From: Granulicella sibirica
Lineage (GTDB): Bacteria > Acidobacteriota > Terriglobia > Terriglobales > Acidobacteriaceae
Length of the DNA: 64,000 nucleotides
NCBI RefSeq assembly: GCF_004115155.1
Contig: NZ_RDSM01000003.1
Span: 434,001-498,000 of the forward strand
Reading direction: 5' to 3'
Shown here: positions 9,568 through 16,991 of the stretch, piece after piece
Numbering within the stretch: position 1 is the stretch's first letter
Layout: the number at the start of each line of letters is the position of its first letter
Translations under genes and position numbers: made by a program
Notes under the pieces: model-generated
The model's input: the letters and a program-made list of their open reading frames with translations, nothing else
Database searches by the model: none
Told to the model about the DNA's origin: nothing

Positions 9568-11082
9568 CTATGGCGTTGTCTGGGCTGGCGCCGGTGTAGT
9601 GGATTCGCTGGTTTGGGTAAGGGGGCGGGAGGCATCTATTGCGGGGGCGAGGTCGCCGTGGAGAGTCATGAGGAAGCTCATGAGGGCCTTGGTCTCGGAA
9701 GGGTTGAGGGCGTTCCCATAGGCAGGCATGTTGCCTCCGCCCTGAAGGATCTGGCGGATGATCTGGTCCTCGGTCATGCGGGATGCGATGTCGTCGAGGG
9801 CGGGGCCGCGCTGGCCACCGGCTCCGGCGAGGGAGTGGCAATTGCGGCATTGCTTGTCCTGAAGGACGAGCGCCCCCTGGTGTTCGAGCGGCGTGCGGTT
9901 TTGGAGATATTTCGCTGGGACGGCGTCGCTTGTCCAGGCCTCCATGATGGGGCTCCATGGAGTGTAGGTGCCGAGGTGCGTGAAGATGCCGAGGGAGACG
10001 GCGATGACGGAGACCATGAGGACGGCGACGGGGCGGCGGGCCCAGTGACGTTCGCCTTCGCCGGCGACGAGTGGAAGCGCAAGCATGGCACCGATGCCGA
10101 TGACCGGAACGACCAGGATGACGGGGGTTTCGATCGACGGCGGAAGGAAGGCAAGGACGGCGTAGATCCAGAGGAAGAAGTAATCGGGCTTGGGTGCGGT
10201 CTGGATGATGGTGGGGTCGGGCGGGCCACCGGGACCAAAGGGTCCGAAGAAGAAGGCGCAGGCCATGACGGAGAACATGATGGCAGCCGCGAAGACGGCG
10301 TCTTTCCAGGCGGCGTCTGGGACGAAAGGGATGCCGGTTTTCTCGGCGAGTTCGTGGTACTCGCGCTGATAGGTCGATTTGCTGACGATGCGTCCGGGCA
10401 TGGGCCAGTCGCTGACGCCGTGGAAGAGAGTGAGCCAGATGTGGACACCGACTCCGGCAAGGAGGATGCCGGGGATGACGAAGACGTGGAGGGTGAAGAA
10501 GCGCGACAGGGTAGCTCCGCCGACGATGGGTCCGCCGAGCATCAGGTGGACGAGGGGCGCGCCAAGGAAAGGGACGCGGCTCATGATGGAGGCGCCGATG
10601 CCGAGGCCCCAGTAGGCGTCCTGGTCGAAGCGCATCACCTGGCCGGTGAAGGCCATGCCGAGGGTGAGCAGGAGGAGGGTAACGCCGATGATCCAGGTAA
10701 GCTCGCGGGGAAACTTGAAGGCGCCAAAGAGAAAGACCTGCGCCATGTGGATGAGGACAATAGCAACCATGAAGTCGGAACCCCAGCCGTGGAGGGCACG
10801 GAGATACCAGCCGAGGGCGACGTTATGGTTGAGGAACTGAAGGCTGCTCCAGGCTTCGTTCGCCGATGGGCTGTAGACGAGGGCGAGGAGGATACCTGTC
10901 ATGACCTGCATGATGAGCAGGACGGTGGCGGCGCTTCCGAAGACGTACCACCAGCTTGCGTTGTTCGAGGGCGTCGGGTGGGTAGCGGATGCCGTTATGG
11001 GCTTGATGAGCCCAAGCCGACTCTCGAGCCAGTTATAGCCTTTGAGACCGAGGTCGATGCCGCGTTGCTTCAAGCTTGCCAT
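9568..11082 (-). CDS. Cytochrome b (bc complex) fused to a C-terminal cytochrome c domain
   Basis: A 504-residue fusion. Residues about 1-230 are the b6-like N-terminal domain, with heme-ligand histidines in R-A-L-H-G-W, L-I-H-M-A, L-H-V-F-V and G-V-H-I-W. Residues about 240-390 are the subunit-IV-like part. Residues about 400-485 form a cytochrome c domain with C-R-N-C-H and a methionine in N-M-P-A-Y. The quinol-site motif is P-D-Y-F instead of the textbook PEWY, a change reported in low-potential, menaquinone-using complexes. Its start overlaps the Rieske stop by 13 bases. It oxidises quinol and passes electrons to the caa3 oxidase encoded upstream in the same operon; the direct route is inferred. 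Confidence 0.9.
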   Translation of the reverse strand: MASLKQRGIDLGLKGYNWLESRLGLIKPITASATHPTPSNNASWWYVFGSAATVLLIMQVMTGILLALVYSPSANEAWSSLQFLNHNVALGWYLRALHGWGSDFMVAIVLIHMAQVFLFGAFKFPRELTWIIGVTLLLLTLGMAFTGQVMRFDQDAYWGLGIGASIMSRVPFLGAPLVHLMLGGPIVGGATLSRFFTLHVFVIPGILLAGVGVHIWLTLFHGVSDWPMPGRIVSKSTYQREYHELAEKTGIPFVPDAAWKDAVFAAAIMFSVMACAFFFGPFGPGGPPDPTIIQTAPKPDYFFLWIYAVLAFLPPSIETPVILVVPVIGIGAMLALPLVAGEGERHWARRPVAVLMVSVIAVSLGIFTHLGTYTPWSPIMEAWTSDAVPAKYLQNRTPLEHQGALVLQDKQCRNCHSLAGAGGQRGPALDDIASRMTEDQIIRQILQGGGNMPAYGNALNPSETKALMSFLMTLHGDLAPAIDASRPLTQTSESTTPAPAQTTP

Positions 11083-11738
11083 GGCGTGGACCTCCGGGCT
11101 TCGGCTACAGCGGCGGGCTCGATCTGAATGAGGGGCTTGCCAAGTTCGTCCAGATTCTTCGGCTTATCCTTGCAGGAAGCCTGCGTGGCGAGCGTTGGCA
11201 TGTTGCCGGCGTGGATCATCAGCGAGTCGCCGGTAAGCTTGTACTGGTATTCGAAAAGGCCGCGTTCAGGTGGGCCGGAGGCGCGATCACCGTTCTCGTA
11301 GTAGGCTCCGCCATGGCATGGGCACATGAAGAGCTTCGACTGAGCAAACCAGCGGACGGGGCAGCCGAGGTGGGCGCAGTTGATGGCGAAGACCTGGAAC
11401 TTCCCCTGGGAGATGCGGCGGACCCAGCAGGCGACCTTTCCGGTTTCGCCGTCGCCGAGGCTGGTGACGGGGCTAAGGAAGTCGACGAGACGGGTCTCTC
11501 CTACGGGAAACGCGGTGGTGACGCCGAGGTTGACCCATGCGCCGATTGCGGAGGAATCCTTGCGAGCGGGCCCGAGCAGGTAGCCAACGAGTGGAATAGC
11601 GAGAACAGTGCCGACGGCGGCATTGAGCAGGACCGCCAGCTTGAAAAGGAACGTACGCCGCGAGTGCGCAGCAGCCTTGCCCTCGGGCGAGAGGCTGTCG
11701 TTGCTGGATTCTCCGGGATACTTGAGAAAGTCACTCAT
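11070..11738 (-). CDS. Rieske 2Fe-2S protein of the bc complex
   Basis: A 222-residue protein with one membrane anchor (about 30-55) and a C-terminal Rieske domain. The cluster ligands are in C-A-H-L-G-C and C-P-C-H-G-G, and a G-P-P-E-R-G loop closes the fold. GGAG upstream of ATG 11738 supports the start. It lies between the diheme cytochrome gene (23-base gap) and cytochrome b (13-base overlap), so the redox subunits of the quinol:cytochrome c reductase are made together. No separate classical cytochrome c1 gene is present; fused or lipoprotein cytochromes probably replace it. Confidence 0.93.
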   Translation of the reverse strand: MSDFLKYPGESSNDSLSPEGKAAAHSRRTFLFKLAVLLNAAVGTVLAIPLVGYLLGPARKDSSAIGAWVNLGVTTAFPVGETRLVDFLSPVTSLGDGETGKVACWVRRISQGKFQVFAINCAHLGCPVRWFAQSKLFMCPCHGGAYYENGDRASGPPERGLFEYQYKLTGDSLMIHAGNMPTLATQASCKDKPKNLDELGKPLIQIEPAAVAEARRSTPWQA

Positions 11739-11761
11739 GGTTTTCTCCGCTTGCTGTTGCT

Positions 11762-12496
11762 TTAGTGCTGATAGGGCTGGCCAGGGGCCGCGATGCGATG
11801 AGCCTCGAGATAGGCGACGGTGTCGGCCAGGTCCTGTTCGGACATGGGGTGAAGACTCGGACCGTTTAGATCGGAACGCCAGTCGGGCATGCCCGCGTCA
11901 GGCTGGCCGGCGATGATAAAGCTGCGGAGCCCCTGCTCGCTGACAAGCGCAAGGTAGGCGGGATCGATGAGGGAGCCAATCCTCCGGCGATTGGCATCGG
12001 TCGAACCACTTCCGTCCGCGCCATGGCAACGGGCGCAGTAGGTGGTGAAAGCTTTCTGGCCCTGGGCGGCGTCACCGTGGGATGTCGCGGTATAGGAGGG
12101 TGGAGCTAAACCGCCGAGCGAGCCGGGATTGCCCCAATTGGTCATCATGCCTTGGGCAAGGGTCGCGATCTGCTGATCGGTGAGCGGACCTCCAGCGGCT
12201 TTGCCAAATGCAGGCATCATGGTTCCGGGTACGCCGGATGCGGTGATGCGCTGGATGTTTGGCGCGCCGGCGGTCGCGAGATAGATTGGGTTCGCGAGCG
12301 AGATGGCGGCGCCATTTTTGCCCGACTCCCCATGGCAGGCGGCACAGTTCTGCTTGTAGAGCACGTTGAAGTCGAGAACCTGCTCGGGCCGGCCGGATTC
12401 AACTTCGGCCTTGGGTTTGCCGGGCGCTTCCTTACAGCCGCCGAGTCCGAGAGGCGCGGCAACGAGAAGGAGCAGGAGGATGCGGCGCAGAGTCAT
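11762..12496 (-). CDS. Diheme cytochrome c lipoprotein
   Basis: A 244-residue protein with a lipoprotein signal (lipobox L-G-G-C near residue 20) and two class I cytochrome c domains, with heme sites C-A-A-C-H (about residue 55) and C-A-R-C-H (about 155). Each is followed by a methionine ligand candidate (M-M-P-A-F; G-M-P-D-W). It begins with a four-base ATGA overlap with the preceding membrane-protein gene. It is probably anchored outside the inner membrane and shuttles electrons from Rieske/cytochrome b to the oxidase CuA-heme c subunit, taking the place of cytochrome c1. That role is inferred from its operon. Confidence 0.88.
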   Translation of the reverse strand: MTLRRILLLLLVAAPLGLGGCKEAPGKPKAEVESGRPEQVLDFNVLYKQNCAACHGESGKNGAAISLANPIYLATAGAPNIQRITASGVPGTMMPAFGKAAGGPLTDQQIATLAQGMMTNWGNPGSLGGLAPPSYTATSHGDAAQGQKAFTTYCARCHGADGSGSTDANRRRIGSLIDPAYLALVSEQGLRSFIIAGQPDAGMPDWRSDLNGPSLHPMSEQDLADTVAYLEAHRIAAPGQPYQH

Positions 12497-13356
12497 CGGC
12501 TTTCATCCTCCCTGACCGACGGCTCTGGCTTGGGGGTCCCCAGGTCCGTATGGAGGCCGGCGCGGATGGCGAAGGGCAGCGCCCGGAACTGAGGGGTTCT
12601 GACCTTCTCGTGGAGATTGACGACCCAGCCGCAGACGAGGCCGAAGGCTATCTGCGAGAGGACAAAGTAGAACCAGTCGATGCGCTGGTTCAGAATGGGG
12701 CTGACGATGCCGAGGGCGGAATAGAGGATCCCCGTGAAGAGGAGAGGCGCAACAAGACCGGCGGTGAGGATTGGGTAGCGGGGGAACATCGGGAGCATCG
12801 CCCCGTAAAGCAGGCCGACCAGGAGAGAGGTAAGGCCGTGGATGATGAGCGCGGCGATGGCCCCCTGGAGATGAAACTGACCCAGGAAGGCGTTGCTCGC
12901 GCTTGCCCAGGAGACGAAGCCGCCCGCAGCAAGAAGGTTTGTGGCATACCAGAAGCTGTGATAGCGAAGCACGCTGAAGATGCCCGCTGGTACCGTCATG
13001 GCGATGCCACCGGCAATGCCTCCCTTGATGCCGGTGGAAATCTGGAAGGTGGTGATAGGGAGGATCTTGCGGTGCATCTCGTCGGTAGGGAGACGCTCGA
13101 TGAGCGTACGTGAACTGACGACCTCAACCTCTTCGGTATGGACGAGGGAGCCTTCGTGCGCTTCGTGAGGCAGAACCTGAAGGAACCAGCCAACGGAGCC
13201 TGCGACCGTGAGCAGAAGGCCGAGGATAGCGATGACGATATGAGTGACCATTCCCGCGAGGATGAGGGACAGGCCGAGGGCGAGGACCATCGGCCAGGCC
13301 GTTGGAGAGGGTAGCTGGATCACTCCGGTTTCGTTGTGGCCGGTTTCGGGCTGCAT
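12493..13356 (-). CDS. Multi-pass membrane protein of the bc-caa3 operon, function unknown
   Basis: A 287-residue protein with two hydrophobic segments near the N terminus (about 18-60), a charged stretch (about 62-100), then four or five more segments (about 105-255). The first two segments are reminiscent of small oxidase subunit IV proteins, but I cannot assign a family to the rest. AAGGAGGT before ATG 13356 is a strong ribosome site. The gene sits between oxidase subunit III and the diheme cytochrome, overlapping the latter by four bases, so a structural or assembly role in the bc:caa3 supercomplex is likely but unproven. Confidence 0.6.
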   Translation of the reverse strand: MQPETGHNETGVIQLPSPTAWPMVLALGLSLILAGMVTHIVIAILGLLLTVAGSVGWFLQVLPHEAHEGSLVHTEEVEVVSSRTLIERLPTDEMHRKILPITTFQISTGIKGGIAGGIAMTVPAGIFSVLRYHSFWYATNLLAAGGFVSWASASNAFLGQFHLQGAIAALIIHGLTSLLVGLLYGAMLPMFPRYPILTAGLVAPLLFTGILYSALGIVSPILNQRIDWFYFVLSQIAFGLVCGWVVNLHEKVRTPQFRALPFAIRAGLHTDLGTPKPEPSVREDESR

Positions 13357-13394
13357 GGGACCTCCTTTCTAACTGCGGGCTTTCTAAACGCAGG

Positions 13395-13997
13395 TTATCT
13401 GCCGAGCACGTAGACGACGAGGAAGACGATGACCCAGACGGCATCGACGAAGTGCCAGTAAAGCGAAAGGACTTCGAGACGCTCGGTGTGGCGGCTGGTG
13501 AGGTCTCCGCGAAGCGAGAAGACGAGGGCGAGGGCAAGCATGAAGAGGCCGACGATCACGTGGCTGGCGTGGAGCCCGACGAGCGAGTAGAAGGTGGTGC
13601 CGAAGAGGTTGGTGCGGATGGTAAGACCGTCATGGTAGATGAGGTGATACCACTCTTGCGCAGTGCCGGCGAGAAAAATGCCGCCGAGCAGGACAGTCAG
13701 GGCGAGCCACAGGGAACACATGGACTGCTTCCCGGCATGCAAGGCGGAGACGGCGAAATGAACCGTGGCGCTGCTCGAGAGAAGGCAGATGCTGGTGAGG
13801 ATGGGGAGCGTGAGGACTTCGTGAGGCGTCGGCCCGGTGATGCTCTTACCGAGATAGAAGATATAGGCGACAACGAAGATGATGAAGATGGAAGCTTCGG
13901 CGAGGATGAGGCAGGCCATGCCCACGATGCCGCGGGAGGGTAACTTCCAGTCTTCGTCTGCGTTGTGCGGAATGATGGCTGCGACAGCTTCGCTCAT
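13395..13997 (-). CDS. ctaE: Cytochrome c oxidase subunit III
   Basis: A 200-residue, five-segment member of the heme-copper oxidase subunit III family. It has the short form found in caa3 oxidases and the conserved late region G-L-H-A-S-H-V-I-V-G followed by Y-W-H-F-V-D-A-V-W. GGAGG before ATG 13997 supports the start. It lies 20 bases downstream of subunit I and stabilises it. Nothing unusual is seen. Confidence 0.92.
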   Translation of the reverse strand: MSEAVAAIIPHNADEDWKLPSRGIVGMACLILAEASIFIIFVVAYIFYLGKSITGPTPHEVLTLPILTSICLLSSSATVHFAVSALHAGKQSMCSLWLALTVLLGGIFLAGTAQEWYHLIYHDGLTIRTNLFGTTFYSLVGLHASHVIVGLFMLALALVFSLRGDLTSRHTERLEVLSLYWHFVDAVWVIVFLVVYVLGR

Positions 13998-14017
13998 TCG
14001 TTTCCTCCTCTCCTTCT

Positions 14018-15706
14018 TTATTCGTAGCGGGTATCGGGGTCTTCGGGATGCTTGAGATCCCAGAGTGGGCGACGGCTTTCTACGGTGGGGATCGTCGCGA
14101 AGTTATAGGCCGGGGGTGGTGACACAGTGGACCACTCCAAAGTCCAGGCATCCCATGGGTCTGCTCCCGCGATAGGCCCTTTGAAGTAGGACCAGACCAT
14201 GTTGTAGACGAAGAGGAGCGTAGCGATGGCCTGGAAGAAGGCGCCGCTCGACGTGATCATATTCAGGAGCATCCAGCCGCGATCCGCTTCGTAGGTATAG
14301 ATCCGGCGCGGCATGCCGAGAATACCCGGGATGTGCATGAAGTCGAAGGTGAGATGGAAGCCGATGAGGAAGAGCCAGAAGTGCCACTTGCCGAGCTTCT
14401 CGTCGAGCATGTGGCCGGTCATCTTCGGGTACCAGTAATAGAAGGCGGCGAAGATCATGAAGAGGATGGCGCCGACGAGGACATAGTGGAAGTGGGCAAC
14501 CACGAAATAGGAGTTGCCGAGCTGCCAGTCGAAGGGTGAGGCGGAAAGCATGATGCCGGTGAGACCAGCGATGAGGAACTGAAAGAGGAAGCCGACGGAG
14601 AACATCATCGCAACGGTGTAACGGATTTTGCCGCCCCAAAGGGTGGCGAGCCAGTTGAAGATCTTGATGCCTGTGGGCACCGCGATCACCATGGTCGAGA
14701 GGGTGAAGAACGTGTTGGCCCCGGCTCCCATGCCGACGGTGAACATGTGGTGCGCCCAGACGCTAAGGCTGATAAAGCCAATGCCGACCGAAGCCGCGAC
14801 CATCGCGGGATAGCCAAAGATGGCCTTACGGGAGAAAACGGGGATGATCTCATTGGCGAACGCGAAAGCGGGCAGGACGAGGATGTAGACCTCTGGGTGG
14901 CCGAAGATCCAGAAGAAGTGCATCCAGAGAACTGCTGATCCGCCGGCCTGGGTGTCGAAGAAGTGGGAGCCGAGATAGCGGTCGAGGAGCAGCATGATCT
15001 GCGCCGCGGTGAGAGGGCTGACCGCCACAAAGACCATCATGGACGTAACGAGATAGAGCCAGACCAGCAGGGGCATGCGGTTGAGCTTCATGCCGGGGCA
15101 CCGCATGCAGATGGTGGTAGCGACGATATTCAGGGCAGTGCCGATGTTGCCGATTCCGCTGAGGAGGACGGCTAGGGTCCAGTAGTCGGTGCTGTGGCCG
15201 GGCGAGAAGACACGTGCCGTCAAGGGAGCGTAGGCGAACCAGCCCACATCGGGTGCGCTGCCCGCCCCGTAGAGGCCATCACCCCCGAGATAGCTGAAAT
15301 AAAGGAGCGAACCACCAAAGGCCGAGACCCAGAAGCTGAAGGCGTTCAGACGAGGGAAAGCCATGTCCCGCGCCCCAATCATAAGCGGGACGAGATAGTT
15401 CCCGAAGCCGAAGAGGATGGGCATGCCGACGAAGAAGACCATCGTCGTGCCGTGCATGGTGAAGAGGCGGTTAAAAGCCTGGGGTGAGACGAAGGTGTTG
15501 TTCGGGATGGCAAGCTGGATGCGCATCAGGATTGCTTCGAAGCCGGCGACAACGAGGAAGAAAAGCGCGTAGCCGATATACATCAGGCCAATCTTCTTGT
15601 GATCGACCGTGGTAACCCATTCGTGAAGTGTCGCGAGAAAGAGGCGAGGCGGCTGCGACGCTTGGGTCTTGTCGAGGACTGCGGTCACCGGACTTTGTGT
15701 CGCCAT
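14018..15706 (-). CDS. ctaD: Cytochrome c oxidase subunit I
   Basis: A 562-residue heme-copper oxidase catalytic subunit with twelve membrane segments. The CuB/His-Tyr signature W-I-F-G-H-P-E-V-Y is present, followed by W-A-H-H-M-F-T-V-G-M and the late heme histidines in V-V-A-H-F-H-Y-V-L. The G-H-P-E-V-Y form with a covalent tyrosine indicates an A-type oxidase that reduces oxygen to water and pumps protons. It sits 21 bases after the subunit II stop. Together with the cytochrome c-bearing subunit II this is a caa3 oxidase. Confidence 0.96.
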   Translation of the reverse strand: MATQSPVTAVLDKTQASQPPRLFLATLHEWVTTVDHKKIGLMYIGYALFFLVVAGFEAILMRIQLAIPNNTFVSPQAFNRLFTMHGTTMVFFVGMPILFGFGNYLVPLMIGARDMAFPRLNAFSFWVSAFGGSLLYFSYLGGDGLYGAGSAPDVGWFAYAPLTARVFSPGHSTDYWTLAVLLSGIGNIGTALNIVATTICMRCPGMKLNRMPLLVWLYLVTSMMVFVAVSPLTAAQIMLLLDRYLGSHFFDTQAGGSAVLWMHFFWIFGHPEVYILVLPAFAFANEIIPVFSRKAIFGYPAMVAASVGIGFISLSVWAHHMFTVGMGAGANTFFTLSTMVIAVPTGIKIFNWLATLWGGKIRYTVAMMFSVGFLFQFLIAGLTGIMLSASPFDWQLGNSYFVVAHFHYVLVGAILFMIFAAFYYWYPKMTGHMLDEKLGKWHFWLFLIGFHLTFDFMHIPGILGMPRRIYTYEADRGWMLLNMITSSGAFFQAIATLLFVYNMVWSYFKGPIAGADPWDAWTLEWSTVSPPPAYNFATIPTVESRRPLWDLKHPEDPDTRYE

Positions 15707-15727
15707 GGCGTTCCTGCCTTTCTATCT

Positions 15728-16780
15728 CTACTTCAGGGTCACGAGATATGCGGTGACTGCGTCGAGATCGTGGTCGTTGAGGTGCATGGGGGGCATGAGA
15801 ATGCCGGGCTTGAAGTGGCCGGGATTATCGACGAAGGTGCGGAGATTAGCCGGGGTATTGGGCACAGCTCCGGATGCGATGGTGTCGCGGCTGCCGACAT
15901 GCGTGAGGTCGGGGCCGAACTTGCCGGTCGCGACCGTTCCAGCCACCGTGTGGCAACTGATGCATGCATTGTGCTGGAAGACGGCCTGGCCTTCCGCAGC
16001 TTGGGGGTTTTGGGAGGCGGGCTGCTTCTGATGTTCAACCCAAGCAGCAAAATCGGCAGGGCTGTCAGCGTAGACGCGGAGGAGCATCTTGGCGTGCTGG
16101 GTTCCGCAGTACTGGGCGCACTGGCCGAGGTAGAGGCCGGCTTGCTCTGGGTCGATCCACATGGTGTTGACGCGGTTCGGGATCAGGTCAGTTTTTCCGG
16201 CAAGTCGTGGTACCCAGAAGCTGTGATCGGTGTCGGCGGAGGACATCGTGAGGTACGTGGGGGTGGGGGTGGCGGGGTTGCTGACGGGGATGTGTAGCTC
16301 GTTGGCGGTGACGATGCCCAGCTTGGGATAGCGGTACTCCCACCAAAACTGGTGGCCGATGACGGTAACGTCGAGGGATTCGACCGGCCTGCGCGCGTGC
16401 TGGGTGGAGAAGATGACGCGCGTCGTCGCGAGAAAAAGCATGACGACGATGATGATAGGAATAACGGTCCAGGAGAGCTCGATCTGCGTGCTTCCGTAGA
16501 TCTGGGCGGGCTCCCGTTCGCTGTTCTGATCGGAGGGGTGCTGACGGAAACGGATCAGGACAAAGAGGAGAAGGCCACCGACGATGACAAAGATCGCCGC
16601 ACAAATGCTAAGAACGAGCATCGAGAGGCCGAAAATAGTGTGGGCGGGAGTGCCGGCGGGCGCGAAGATGCTTGTACCGGACTTCACCCCGTCAAGAGGG
16701 TCGAGGCGCAGAAGACTCCAGCCGAGATGAAGCTGGAGCAGAGCGAGACTCAAGAGCGTTCCGCTCGCGTCGGGGATCAT
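15728..16780 (-). CDS. ctaC: Cytochrome c oxidase subunit II with C-terminal cytochrome c (caa3)
   Basis: About 350 residues: two membrane segments, a cupredoxin domain with the CuA motif C-A-Q-Y-C-G-T-Q-H-A-K-M, then a cytochrome c domain with C-I-S-C-H and a methionine in I-L-M-P-P-M. ATG 16780 is chosen because AAGGGAGG lies just upstream; the longer open frame to 16897 adds 39 residues with no membrane or secretion logic. It is the first gene of the respiratory operon, so the promoter should lie in 16,781-16,991, where an 8-bp inverted repeat is found. It accepts electrons from the reductase cytochromes and passes them to subunit I. Confidence 0.93.
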   Translation of the reverse strand: MIPDASGTLLSLALLQLHLGWSLLRLDPLDGVKSGTSIFAPAGTPAHTIFGLSMLVLSICAAIFVIVGGLLLFVLIRFRQHPSDQNSEREPAQIYGSTQIELSWTVIPIIIVVMLFLATTRVIFSTQHARRPVESLDVTVIGHQFWWEYRYPKLGIVTANELHIPVSNPATPTPTYLTMSSADTDHSFWVPRLAGKTDLIPNRVNTMWIDPEQAGLYLGQCAQYCGTQHAKMLLRVYADSPADFAAWVEHQKQPASQNPQAAEGQAVFQHNACISCHTVAGTVATGKFGPDLTHVGSRDTIASGAVPNTPANLRTFVDNPGHFKPGILMPPMHLNDHDLDAVTAYLVTLK

Positions 16781-16909
16781 TGCGCCTCCCTTCAAGAGCA
16801 ACTGGGTGCAATATGGAGCGAGTCTAGCATGTGGAGTCTCTGGAAGGATGACTCGATAGGGTGGTTCCTGAGCGCGCACGTCGGGTATATCCCCCACCCG
16901 GATAAGGCC

Positions 16910-16936
16910 CTAAAGTCTTCGAACGAGAGACTTTAG
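16910..16936. promoter_or_regulatory. Inverted repeat upstream of the respiratory operon
   Basis: CTAAAGTC (16910-16917) and GACTTTAG (16929-16936) are perfect 8-bp arms around an 11-base spacer. The element lies about 130 bases before ctaC and 56 bases past the stop of the NHL-repeat gene. It could be an operator for the oxidase operon or a hairpin ending either transcript. No T-run follows on either strand, so an operator is slightly preferred. Confidence 0.4.
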
Positions 16937-16991
16937 CTGGGGACTTCGAAATCCCCCGGCGCTCTTAAAGTGATCGATCCCGTATGGGCGA

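Noticed and set aside
9613..11127. A 504-codon plus-strand frame opposite cytochrome b
   Set aside because: The minus-strand protein has all heme ligands; the plus-strand product is Glu/Asp/Gly-rich noise.
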